Below are positions 41,155-49,746 of a stretch of 64,000 nucleotides of DNA, piece by piece (position 1 is the stretch's first letter; every line of letters begins with the position of its first letter). The stretch lies in assembly GCA_022448365.1 (NCBI GenBank), contig JAKVCS010000004.1, positions 248,001 to 312,000 on the forward strand, given 5' to 3'. Position numbers and translations under genes: made by a program. Under the pieces are notes generated by a model. The model saw only the letters and a program-made list of their open reading frames with translations, was not told the origin of the DNA and searched no databases. Source of the stretch: Saccharospirillaceae bacterium. Its GTDB lineage: Bacteria; Pseudomonadota; Gammaproteobacteria; Pseudomonadales; Oceanobacteraceae.

Positions 41155-42012
41155 CTATTCTTTATTATCGAGCAATCCAAAGGTAATCACGTTCAGCAGC
41201 GAGCGTCGGTCAACCCAAATCAGACCGCTGCGCTTAAATTCGCCGCTTTCGAGTTGTTTGTGCTCAGGGAAGTTCAGCGTCAACAAGGTCAGTGCCTGTT
41301 GCGATTCGGTTTCCAGTTCTAACAATTGATATGCCTCAACCTGCAGAGCCAGAGCATCAGCAACCGATGAGGTTTTCTGATAATTGAGCACAATTTTCTG
41401 AGCGCGGTTGGCCGCTGCAACATAGGCATGACGTTTCATATAGTACTGTGCAACGCCCAGTTCGTAGGATGCCATTCGGTCATTCAGGTACACCATACGG
41501 GCACGGGCATCGGCGTTATATGGGCTGTCCGGAAAACGCGCCAGTAATTCAGAAAAGTAATTAAAGGCATCTTGCAGTGGCCGTTGATCCCGACGTGATA
41601 ATTCGTGAGGCAGGTAGCGCTCCACAAAAGAAAAGCCCAGGTCGTAGGTTGCTAAGCCACGCATGTAGTAAGCGTAATCCACCTGTGCGTGTAATGGATG
41701 TAAGCGGATAAAGCGCTCACTGGAAGCCAATACCGCGTCCATATCGCCAGTCTGATACTGAGCGTAAATCAGCTCAAGTTGAGCTTGCTCGGCATACTGA
41801 CCAAAGGGGTAGCGGGATTCCAGCTCGCGCAAGCGCTCAACTGCTACCAGGTAGTTATTATTTTCCAGCGCTTCGCTGGCTTGCTCGTAATATTCTTTTT
41901 CCGTCAGTTCCTGAGGTTTGGTTGGATTATCGGAACAACCGGCCAACAACAGAGCTGTGAGCAATGTGGGTAGGAGACAGCCGCGAAACCGGTTGCTGAA
42001 AAGAGACTTCAT
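41155..42012 (-). CDS. bamD: Outer-membrane assembly lipoprotein BamD
   Basis: Essential TPR lipoprotein of the BAM complex that folds outer-membrane beta-barrels. 285 residues, lipobox LLAGC with C26, followed by TPR repeats (EYYEQASEALENNNYLVAVERLRELESRYPFG and later units). It is divergent from rluD, the standard bamD/rluD pair. Confidence 0.96.
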   Translation of the reverse strand: MKSLFSNRFRGCLLPTLLTALLLAGCSDNPTKPQELTEKEYYEQASEALENNNYLVAVERLRELESRYPFGQYAEQAQLELIYAQYQTGDMDAVLASSERFIRLHPLHAQVDYAYYMRGLATYDLGFSFVERYLPHELSRRDQRPLQDAFNYFSELLARFPDSPYNADARARMVYLNDRMASYELGVAQYYMKRHAYVAAANRAQKIVLNYQKTSSVADALALQVEAYQLLELETESQQALTLLTLNFPEHKQLESGEFKRSGLIWVDRRSLLNVITFGLLDNKE

Positions 42013-42144
42013 GGAGAGTGTTCCTAAATATCGATATACTGACGGCAGAATTAGTCCCGTATTAAACCACAGTCACTACACAGCCCCAATAAGTCCTTCC
42101 GCTTCCTGAGCGTAAAGAAGTGCGGTTGCAACGAAATAAGTGTT

Positions 42145-43113
42145 ATGTCCGATCAGATCAATCAAGTTGTCGAAGTCCCCCATGAGCTGGGTAATAAACG
42201 TCTCGATCAGGTGGCAGCGCAGCTGTTCCCTGACTTCTCCCGTTCGCGGTTGCAGCAGTGGATCAAAGAGGGACTGTTAACGGTCGATGGTGATGCCTGG
42301 CGCGGCCGCGATAAACTGGTGGGTGGAGAATCCCTGGCGTTGGTTGCCACGCTGCAGGCTGAAGGGGACTGGCAGGCGGAGGATATTCCGCTCGACATTC
42401 TTTACGAAGATGAACACATTCTTGTGCTGAATAAGCAAGCGGGCTTGGTGGTACACCCCGCTGCCGGGAATCACACTGGCACGTTGTTAAATGGTTTGCT
42501 GCATCATGCGCCATCGCTCAAAAACATCCCGCGTGCCGGCATCGTGCACCGGTTGGATAAAGATACTACGGGTCTGATGGTGGTTGCTAAAACATTGCAG
42601 GCTCAAAGCCATTTGGTTGCCCAATTGCAGGATCGCAGCATGGGGCGAGAATACGAAGCTGTTGTGCAAGGCGTCATGACCGGTGGCGGTACAGTCGAAG
42701 AGCCAATCAGTCGTCACGGCACGCAGCGTACCAAGATGGCGGTGAACCCTTTGGGTAAAGAAGCGGTGACTCATTACCGAGTGTTGCACAAATTTCCGAC
42801 TCACACCTACATCCACTGCAAATTAGAAACGGGTCGGACGCATCAGATTCGTGTGCATATGTCACACATTGCTCATCCGCTGGTTGGTGATGCAACCTAT
42901 GCTGGTCGTACTCGTCTGGCCAAAGGCGTAACGCCAGAGCTGCGCGACGCATTGCAGAATTTCCCCCGACAGGCATTGCATGCTCGTCAGTTGGGTCTGA
43001 TTCACCCCGCTACCGAAGAGTATTGTGAGTGGCAGGTTGAGCTGCCGGATGATTTTGAGCAGTTGCTGGAAGTGTTGGCATTTGATGAAGAAGAGCGCGA
43101 GCCATTCGAATGA
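42145..43113 (+). CDS. rluD: 23S rRNA pseudouridine(1911/1915/1917) synthase
   Basis: Makes the pseudouridines of helix 69 of 23S rRNA. 322 residues: N-terminal S4 domain (~15-75) and catalytic domain with GIVHRLDKDTTGLMVVAKT, catalytic aspartate D138. The stop overlaps the pgeF start by four bases. Confidence 0.96.
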   Translation: MSDQINQVVEVPHELGNKRLDQVAAQLFPDFSRSRLQQWIKEGLLTVDGDAWRGRDKLVGGESLALVATLQAEGDWQAEDIPLDILYEDEHILVLNKQAGLVVHPAAGNHTGTLLNGLLHHAPSLKNIPRAGIVHRLDKDTTGLMVVAKTLQAQSHLVAQLQDRSMGREYEAVVQGVMTGGGTVEEPISRHGTQRTKMAVNPLGKEAVTHYRVLHKFPTHTYIHCKLETGRTHQIRVHMSHIAHPLVGDATYAGRTRLAKGVTPELRDALQNFPRQALHARQLGLIHPATEEYCEWQVELPDDFEQLLEVLAFDEEEREPFE

Positions 43114-43817
43114 TCACACCGTGCTGGGAGTTGCCAGAAGGCGTAAAAGCACTGATCACAACCTGCGAGGGTGGGCTATCAGTCCCACCTTATCGATCCA
43201 ATAACCTGGCCCTTCATGTTGGTGATAGTCGAACCTCTGTATTGCAAAACCGCGCTGTATTGCTGCGCAGACAAAGCGGCATCCGGGCCATTCAATGGTT
43301 GAATCAAACCCATTCAGATCGCATTGTGACAGCATGTTCAGGAGCTGTTATTCCTGAAGCGGATGGCTGCTTCTCATCACAAGCCGGTATGGCTTGTGCG
43401 GTTCTAACGGCAGACTGTCTGCCGGTGCTGATTGCGGCAAAAGATGGTTCGCAAGTTGCTGCGGTTCACGCCGGTTGGCGCGGTTTAGCGGCAGGTATCA
43501 TCAGTAATGCACTGCGCCGTTTCGACTCTGATGTTTCGGTTTACCTGGGGCCTGCCATTGGGCCTGAACATTTTGAAGTTGGACCTGAAGTACGGCTGGC
43601 TTTTTCCTGGGCATCCGATCAATGCTTCTTGCCCGGCAGGGATGACCGGTTAATGGCGAATATTTATCAACTGGCGCGTGAGCAGTTATCGATGCAGGGA
43701 GTGACAGATATTACCGGTGGCGATTTCTGTACCTTCACGGATACAGATCGCTTTTATTCCTACCGGCGTCAAGCGGTGACGGGTCGAATGGCCAGTCTGA
43801 TCTGGATCGAAAAGTAG
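43110..43817 (+). CDS. pgeF: PgeF/YfiH family protein (peptidoglycan editing factor, laccase-like domain)
   Basis: Cytoplasmic DUF152 enzyme. In E. coli YfiH removes wrongly built UDP-MurNAc-L-Ser intermediates; related proteins have polyphenol oxidase or purine nucleosidase activity. 235 residues, with metal-site motifs NQTHSD, LTADCLPVL and VHAGWRGLAAGI, and a C-terminal stretch FYSYRR. It is coupled to rluD as in most relatives. It converges on the DUF4124 gene with 17 bases between the stops. Confidence 0.93.
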   Translation: MITPCWELPEGVKALITTCEGGLSVPPYRSNNLALHVGDSRTSVLQNRAVLLRRQSGIRAIQWLNQTHSDRIVTACSGAVIPEADGCFSSQAGMACAVLTADCLPVLIAAKDGSQVAAVHAGWRGLAAGIISNALRRFDSDVSVYLGPAIGPEHFEVGPEVRLAFSWASDQCFLPGRDDRLMANIYQLAREQLSMQGVTDITGGDFCTFTDTDRFYSYRRQAVTGRMASLIWIEK

Positions 43818-43834
43818 CTGTCTATCCTGTATGG

Positions 43835-44272
43835 CTATTTGCAATAAGCTGCGATGGATTCGTTTGCCTGTTGCATCATATTGGCGCGTTCTTTGTCTGT
43901 CAGGGGCCGCACAGAACCATCTTCTTGTTGATAGCGACGGTTAAAGTTTTCCGACAGTTTGACCTTGGCGTCGCGTGCTTGCTGGCAGTATTTTTTCGCC
44001 TCACGCGGGTCGATTTGTGGCGGCTGCTCTGTGGTTTTTGATTTGGCTGAGGTTTCATTTACTTCAGCGCCTGCTTCAACTGACTTCGCTGGTGGTGCAT
44101 CTGCGGCTTTATCGACCCGGAGCTTGTAGACATCTTCAGTAAGACTGCGCGGTGGCTGAGCACTGAAATGTACTTGCCCCTGCTCATCCGTCCAGCGATA
44201 GACTTTTGCTGCCTCTGCCAGTGTGGACAAGCCCAGAAAGGAAAAAAACAGTGGGATCAGCATCAGTCGCAT
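43835..44272 (-). CDS. DUF4124 domain exported protein
   Basis: 145 residues: signal peptide ending near AEA (residue 21), then a DUF4124 module (KVYRWTDEQGQVHFSAQPP) and a charged C-terminal helix with a cysteine pair (KKYCQQA, AAYCK). Function unknown; such proteins are common periplasmic proteins of gammaproteobacteria. Confidence 0.82.
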   Translation of the reverse strand: MRLMLIPLFFSFLGLSTLAEAAKVYRWTDEQGQVHFSAQPPRSLTEDVYKLRVDKAADAPPAKSVEAGAEVNETSAKSKTTEQPPQIDPREAKKYCQQARDAKVKLSENFNRRYQQEDGSVRPLTDKERANMMQQANESIAAYCK

Positions 44273-44680
44273 ATTGGCCTCGGCGGGATCTGCTCAAAAT
44301 GGTCATTTTTACGGCTCAGATGTCTACCTTGGTATCAACGCTGAGTATTCACGCAACGTTATTTAAACCGTATGATTTGTCAAGGTTTTTTGCTGTTTTT
44401 GCTGTGGACAAAACTGGCTGTAATGCTAAAATTACCGCGCTTTTGCCAGAGCCGCGTTTTGCAACACCCCGGAGAACGTGACTGGCAACGACAGCCTCTG
44501 GTGCGGTTATCCTCCGACCCAGTTCAGCCTCGACGTCCTCGACCAGGCAACGAGACACTGATAAACAATTAAAAGTTGTTTATCCAGCCTGAGCGAGCCT
44601 CAGTTGTTAAAGGCTCTATATCGCACAAATAATTTTTTTACCCATGCTCTGTTAAAGAGCTTGTGAATGAGGATAGTACG
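44273..44680 (+). promoter_or_regulatory. ilvIH promoter and structured leader
   Basis: 408 bases without a convincing gene. A likely promoter is TGGACA (44405-44410), 16 bases, TAAAAT (44427-44432). The leader then holds GATAAACAA/TTGTTTATC (44560-44568 with 44576-44584), two overlapping and mutually exclusive stems, CTGAG/CTCAG (44589-44593 with 44599-44603) and GAGCCT/AGGCTC (44595-44600 with 44611-44616), a run of seven T (~44633-44639), and GCTCT/AGAGC just before the gene. The arrangement resembles an attenuator, but I find no leader peptide rich in Ile, Leu or Val. Confidence 0.5.
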
Positions 44681-46405
44681 GTGGAATTACTTTCCGGCGG
44701 AGATATGTTGGTTCGTGCATTGCACGAGTCGGGCGTTGAATATATTTATGGCTACCCGGGCGGCTCGCTGCTGCACGTGTACGATGCAGTCTACAAGCAA
44801 AGCGCCGTCAAACATGTCCTGGTCCGTCACGAGCAAGCCGCTGCTCATATGGCCGATGGTTATGCCCGTGCGACTGGCAAACCAGGCGTGGTGATGGTGA
44901 CCTCTGGTCCCGGTGCCACCAACACAATTACCGGTATTGCGACGGCATTTACCGATTCGATTCCTATGGTTGTTATCTCGGGTCAGGTAATGAGCCATCT
45001 GGTAGGCGACGATGCCTTCCAGGAAACCGATATGCTGGGTATTTCACGCCCGGTAGTTAAGCACAGTTTTGCTGTACGTCGTCCGGAAGATATTCCGGAT
45101 ATGGTGGCAAAAGCGTTTCATATTGCCAGTACGGGTCGTCCTGGTCCGGTACTGATCGATATTCCGAAAGACATGACCATGCCGAATGAGCGTTACGAAT
45201 ACGTTTATCCGAAAAAAGTGAAGCTGCGTTCTTACACACCGCCACAGCGTGGCCATGCCGGTCAGATCAAAAAAGCGGTTGAGTTGTTGGTCAAGGCTAA
45301 GCGTCCGGTTGTTTACTCCGGCGGTGGCGTCATTATTGACGGCAGCTCAGACAAACTGCGTGCTCTGGTTGATCGCCTGAACTTCCCTTGTACCAACACT
45401 CTGATGGGCTTGGGTGCGTATCCAGGCACCGGTGAGCGCTTCCTTGGTATGTTGGGTATGCACGGGACTTACGAAGCCAATATGGCCATGCATCACGCGG
45501 ATGTTATTCTGGCGATCGGTGCACGTTTCGACGACCGTGTAACCAATGCGACCAATAAGTTCTGCCCGGACGCTAAGATCATTCATATTGATATCGATCC
45601 ATCATCAATTTCGAAAACCATTGATGCTGATGTGCCCATTGTTGGCCCGGTAGGCACCGTTCTTGATGAAATGACTGCGCTGCTCGATGAGAGCAGCGAT
45701 GCGCCTGATGAGGCGGCAATTGAGTCCTGGTGGAAACAGATTAATGACTGGCGCCCGCGTCATGCTATGCGTTATGAGAAAAATGAAAACGGCCTGATGA
45801 AGCCTCAGGAAGTTGTCGAAGCCATGTGGGAAGCCACAAAGGGCGACGCATACGTGACTTCCGACGTAGGCCAGCACCAGATGTTTGCTGCTCAATACTA
45901 TAAGTTTGATAAGCCGAATCGTTGGATTAACTCCGGTGGTCTGGGCACCATGGGCTTTGGTTTCCCGGCAGCAATGGGTATCAAGCTGAACTTCCCGAAA
46001 GAAAGCGTGGTTTGTGTTACCGGCGAAGGGTCGATTCAGATGAACATTCAGGAGCTTTCGACCTGCCTGCAGTATGGCATTCCGGTAAAAATCCTGTGTC
46101 TGAACAATGGTTCCTTGGGAATGGTTCGTCAGTGGCAGGATATGAACTACGAAGGTCGTCACTCTCACTCTTACATGGAATCTTTGCCTGATTTTGTGAA
46201 GCTGGTAGAGGCTTACGGTCATGTAGGTATTCAGGTTAAAGAGCGGGATGAGCTACCTCAGGCGCTGGAAGATACTTTTGGCAAATACAAAAACCGTCTT
46301 GTGTTCCTCGACGTTGCTGTCGATGAAAATGAACACGTTTACCCAATGCAGGTTCCGACTGGTTCCATGCGCGATATGTGGCTGAGCAAGACGGAGCGTA
46401 CCTGA
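44681..46405 (+). CDS. ilvI: Acetolactate synthase, catalytic subunit
   Basis: Thiamine-diphosphate enzyme, first common step of valine, leucine and isoleucine synthesis. I choose GTG 44681 because GAGGA lies seven bases upstream and the resulting N-terminus (M)[13 protein letters not shown] matches Pseudomonas enzymes, giving 574 residues. An earlier in-frame GTG at 44663 is weaker. Catalytic glutamate E51 ([19 protein letters not shown]) and the ThDP motif GEGSIQMN...LCLNN are present. The stop is one base from the ilvH start. Confidence 0.96.
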   Translation: MELLSGGDMLVRALHESGVEYIYGYPGGSLLHVYDAVYKQSAVKHVLVRHEQAAAHMADGYARATGKPGVVMVTSGPGATNTITGIATAFTDSIPMVVISGQVMSHLVGDDAFQETDMLGISRPVVKHSFAVRRPEDIPDMVAKAFHIASTGRPGPVLIDIPKDMTMPNERYEYVYPKKVKLRSYTPPQRGHAGQIKKAVELLVKAKRPVVYSGGGVIIDGSSDKLRALVDRLNFPCTNTLMGLGAYPGTGERFLGMLGMHGTYEANMAMHHADVILAIGARFDDRVTNATNKFCPDAKIIHIDIDPSSISKTIDADVPIVGPVGTVLDEMTALLDESSDAPDEAAIESWWKQINDWRPRHAMRYEKNENGLMKPQEVVEAMWEATKGDAYVTSDVGQHQMFAAQYYKFDKPNRWINSGGLGTMGFGFPAAMGIKLNFPKESVVCVTGEGSIQMNIQELSTCLQYGIPVKILCLNNGSLGMVRQWQDMNYEGRHSHSYMESLPDFVKLVEAYGHVGIQVKERDELPQALEDTFGKYKNRLVFLDVAVDENEHVYPMQVPTGSMRDMWLSKTERT

Positions 46406-46406
46406 T

Positions 46407-46898
46407 ATGAGACACATTATTTCTATTCTGCTGGAAAATGAGCCGGGTGCATTGGCGCGCGTGGTGGGTTTATTTGCTCAGCGTGGTTACAACATTGAAA
46501 CCTTAACAGTGGCACCAACGGAAGATGAGACGCTGTCTCGTCTGACCATGACCACCGTGGGCGATGACCGCAAGATTGAACAAATCACCAAGCAGCTGAA
46601 TAAGCTGATCGAGGTAGTGAAGCTGGTTGATCTGTCAGAGGGCTCTCATATTGAGCGCGAGCTGATGCTGATCAAGGTTAAAGCGGTTGGTGCCCAGCGT
46701 GCTGAAATTAAACGTACAGCGGACATTTTCCGTGGTCAGATTGTGGATGTAACGGCTAACGTTTACACCATTCAACTGACCGGCACCAGCGACAAACTTG
46801 AAGCTTTCATCGAAACGATGGGGTCTGCATCGGTACTCGAAACGGTTCGTACGGGAGTATCCGGCATTTCCCGTGGCGAGAAAGTACTGAGTCTGTAA
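46407..46898 (+). CDS. ilvH: Acetolactate synthase, regulatory subunit
   Basis: ACT-domain subunit that gives valine feedback inhibition. 163 residues starting MRHIISILLENEPGALARVVGLFAQRGYNIETLTV, the family pattern. No ilvC follows, unlike the ilvIHC order of many relatives. Confidence 0.96.
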   Translation: MRHIISILLENEPGALARVVGLFAQRGYNIETLTVAPTEDETLSRLTMTTVGDDRKIEQITKQLNKLIEVVKLVDLSEGSHIERELMLIKVKAVGAQRAEIKRTADIFRGQIVDVTANVYTIQLTGTSDKLEAFIETMGSASVLETVRTGVSGISRGEKVLSL

Positions 46899-47024
46899 CG
46901 CCCGACGAAAGCAGAAGCCTGGCTTACTTTTCAATGCGTGTTGTGTCTGTGCCGCAATTATAGAGTGTGGCTCAGACGCAGCGCTGAGAAAGTCGCCGGG
47001 CTGTTTGTTGTCAAAAGCTCTCAC

Positions 47025-47255
47025 TCAGTTTTTTTCTAAAAACGCCAACGATAAAAAGCCACTGAAAGCGCTGATTACGATAACAGCACTGGTGCTACCA
47101 CTGGCCAGCATCAAAAGGCCAGCCACTATCCAACCTGTTTTAACTTGTTCAAGGCGTCTCTGATAGGTTGTTGAACGGGTCCAGATAAATTCCGGATTGT
47201 TATCAGGCAATTTATAAAAGCGGCGGATACGGCTAATCAGATCCAGTTTAATCAC
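47025..47255 (-). CDS. Small membrane protein, unknown
   Basis: 76 residues: basic N-terminal part (RIRRFYKLPDNNPEFIWTRSTTYQRRLEQ) then two hydrophobic segments (GWIVAGLLMLASG and AVIVISAFSGFLSLAFL). GTG start with a perfect GGAGGT six bases upstream, which is the main reason to accept it. I recognise no family. It lies between ilvH and coq7. Confidence 0.6.
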   Translation of the reverse strand: MIKLDLISRIRRFYKLPDNNPEFIWTRSTTYQRRLEQVKTGWIVAGLLMLASGSTSAVIVISAFSGFLSLAFLEKN

Positions 47256-47465
47256 GGTATTACCTCCGTTGTCTCATCCATTTGCGCAAAGTTGCCGGAT
47301 TAAGCATAAGAAGTAATAAAACAGTTTGCCGCTTAAACGCTGAATCAATCTATTCAACATCTGGCTTATAGTCGGCTGATCTGAACTGCTTTGGTGCAAT
47401 TCAGATCACGCGATACTGGTGGAAACGTCGCTGGGTAAAAAAAGCGGAATAGCGGAGGAGAGCGA

Positions 47466-48110
47466 TCAAACCCGATAAGTGGTTTTGGTCATTACTTTAG
47501 CCAGGCCACTCATCGCCAGTTTTACCGGGAATGGGAACTGATGGCCGCCAGCGTCAATTGCTGCGGATGCATGTCTGGCTTCGTCTTCCAGCATTTGCAG
47601 CAGTACGGCCTTACTTTTGTCATCCTGGGCCGGCAATTTAGACAGGTGCTCTGTCAGGTGTTTGCACACTTGCTCTTCGGTTGCAGCAACAAAGCCCAAA
47701 CTCACCTTATCGCTGATTTTTCCGGCCGCAGCGCCAATAGCGAATGACAAGCCATAAAACACAGGGTTCAGGTAACTGGTATGACCACCAAGATCTTTAA
47801 TCCGTTGCTCGCACCATACCAGGTGATCGACTTCTTCCTGAGCCGCTTCTTCCATCGATTCACGTACTTCCGGTAATTTTGCCGTGAGTGCCTGACCTTG
47901 ATACAGCGCCTGAGCGCAAACCTCGCCTGTGTGGTTAATACGCATCAAACCAGCAGCGTGTTTTTTCTCTTCTTCGGTCATTTCTGCGAAGTCACGCGCT
48001 TGTGCTGGCGAGCTGCGTTCCTCTTGGGCAGCTCCCGGTACCAGGGTGCGCAATGCCAGGTCGGCATTGTGAATCAGCTTATCGAACAAAGAGTATTGAC
48101 GAGTGTTCAT
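47466..48110 (-). CDS. coq7: 3-demethoxyubiquinol 3-hydroxylase
   Basis: Di-iron hydroxylase of ubiquinone synthesis, membrane-associated. 214 residues with the carboxylate-bridged di-iron motifs: [15 protein letters not shown] (E, ExxH partner), [14 protein letters not shown], and C-terminal [10 protein letters not shown]. The hydrophobic stretch [13 protein letters not shown] fits membrane binding. A hairpin GATCTGAA/TTCAGATC (47378-47407) lies about 60 bases downstream. Confidence 0.95.
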   Translation of the reverse strand: MNTRQYSLFDKLIHNADLALRTLVPGAAQEERSSPAQARDFAEMTEEEKKHAAGLMRINHTGEVCAQALYQGQALTAKLPEVRESMEEAAQEEVDHLVWCEQRIKDLGGHTSYLNPVFYGLSFAIGAAAGKISDKVSLGFVAATEEQVCKHLTEHLSKLPAQDDKSKAVLLQMLEDEARHASAAIDAGGHQFPFPVKLAMSGLAKVMTKTTYRV

Positions 48111-48264
48111 AGTGATAACTTCAGAAGAATAATTTCGACAAGTTTAAGTGAATTCGACGTGAGCTGCACACGTTCTTGAAAGCAAAATACACAAAACGAT
48201 GTTCTGCTGCAGACGCAAAGATATTGATATAGTGTCAGGCATCCATATAAAAACGGAAATTGTT

Positions 48265-49746
48265 ATGCAGGATTTACGCGATCTGGGGCTAATGCTCGAC
48301 CGGCACGTGCCACTGTTACTGGTTGAATCTTATGAAGAAGCGCGGGTGCTGGAGCTACTAACCCGTGTTGCTATCAAGCGTGGTTTGGCACTGCAGCAAT
48401 GGACTGTTTCTGATGGTTTACGTCGTCTTGGGTTTGGTGAAGATGTGGCCAAAGAGACGGATACCTCGCAGCCGGTTGAGGCACTCCGGCAGGTTAAAGC
48501 CAGGGACCAGGGCGGTTTATTTGTATTCTGCGATTTACACCCTTATCTCGAAGATCCACTGGTCGTTCGTTTAATTAAAGACATTGCTCTGCAGCATGAA
48601 CGTTTCGGTAAAACTCTGGTGTTATTGAGTCATCGCATTGATGCACCCTCCGAGTTACAGCGCTTGGCCATGACCTTTGATTTACAACTGCCCGATCAAG
48701 GCCAGTTGATGTCGCTGGTCAAAGAGGAAGCTCAGCGCTATGCCAGAAACAGCGGTCGTAAGGTGAAGACCGATTCCGCGACTCTGCAGCAGATCGTCGC
48801 TAATTTACGTGGATTAACCTTCTCTGATGCACGTCGTCTGGTGCGAGGTGTGATCGTCGATGACGGTGCAATTACTCAGGATGATGTGCCAGAGGTGAGT
48901 AAAGCGAAGATGCAATTGCTCGATATGGAAGGTGTTATGAGTTTTGAGTACGACACTGCGCGTTTTGGCGACGTCGCTGGTCTGGAGAACATGAAGAGCT
49001 GGCTCGAGCAGCGCCACCATGCCTTCCTCAACGTTGATGATGATTTACGTCCGCGCGGGATGATGCTGTTTGGTGTACAGGGCAGTGGCAAAAGCTTAGC
49101 GGCTAAAGCTGTGGCGGGTTCATGGGGGGTGCCATTGTTGCGCTTGGATTTTGGTGCTCTCTACAACAAGTTTTTTGGTGAAACTGAACGGAATTTGCGT
49201 GAATCGCTCAAGCTTGCCGAGACCATGGCGCCCTGCGTAGTGTGGATGGATGAAGTGGAGAAAGGACTCGGCCAGGACGGTAATGATCAGGGTGTCAGTC
49301 AGCGATTACTGGGCACACTGCTCACCTGGATGGCTGAACATGAGTCCAAAGTGTTTGTGGTTGCAACGGCCAATAACATTCACGCATTACCGCCGGAGCT
49401 GATGCGCAAAGGTCGGTTGGACGAATTGTTCTTTGTTGATCTGCCTCAGCCGGATGTCAGGGAGGCTATTCTCAGGTTGCATATGGAAAAACGTGGCCTG
49501 GCGGTGGAGCGGTTTGATATCACCGTACTGGCTCAGGCCAGTGTTGGCTTTTCCGGGGCAGAACTGGAACAAGCCGTGGTGTCTGCATGGCACTCGGTGC
49601 ACAGCCTTGATGAGGACGGTGACGGGATTACGACCGAAATCTTACTGCGCGAAATTCAGCGTACTCAGCCATTGTCGGTGACCATGGCCGAACAGCTGCA
49701 GGGGTTGCGCGATTGGGCTAATGGTCGCGCTGTGACGGCTGATTAA
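48265..49746 (+). CDS. Ycf46-like AAA+ ATPase
   Basis: From ATG 48265 it has 493 residues. The N-terminal half (PLLLVESYEEARVLELL) is the part shared by Ycf46-type proteins; the C-terminal half is an AAA+ module with Walker A G270-VQGSGK-S277, Walker B VVWMDE (325-330), sensor 1 VATANN and an arginine-finger region (ELMRKGRLDE). Cyanobacterial Ycf46 has been linked to carbon uptake; its role in heterotrophs is unclear. The TAA stop shares a TTAA tetramer with the stop of the opposite-strand sensor gene. Confidence 0.88.
   Translation: MQDLRDLGLMLDRHVPLLLVESYEEARVLELLTRVAIKRGLALQQWTVSDGLRRLGFGEDVAKETDTSQPVEALRQVKARDQGGLFVFCDLHPYLEDPLVVRLIKDIALQHERFGKTLVLLSHRIDAPSELQRLAMTFDLQLPDQGQLMSLVKEEAQRYARNSGRKVKTDSATLQQIVANLRGLTFSDARRLVRGVIVDDGAITQDDVPEVSKAKMQLLDMEGVMSFEYDTARFGDVAGLENMKSWLEQRHHAFLNVDDDLRPRGMMLFGVQGSGKSLAAKAVAGSWGVPLLRLDFGALYNKFFGETERNLRESLKLAETMAPCVVWMDEVEKGLGQDGNDQGVSQRLLGTLLTWMAEHESKVFVVATANNIHALPPELMRKGRLDELFFVDLPQPDVREAILRLHMEKRGLAVERFDITVLAQASVGFSGAELEQAVVSAWHSVHSLDEDGDGITTEILLREIQRTQPLSVTMAEQLQGLRDWANGRAVTAD

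Noticed and set aside
44372-44572. Possible leader peptide before ilvI
   Set aside because: The frame has no cluster of Ile, Leu or Val codons, and its second ATG lies at the putative transcription start.
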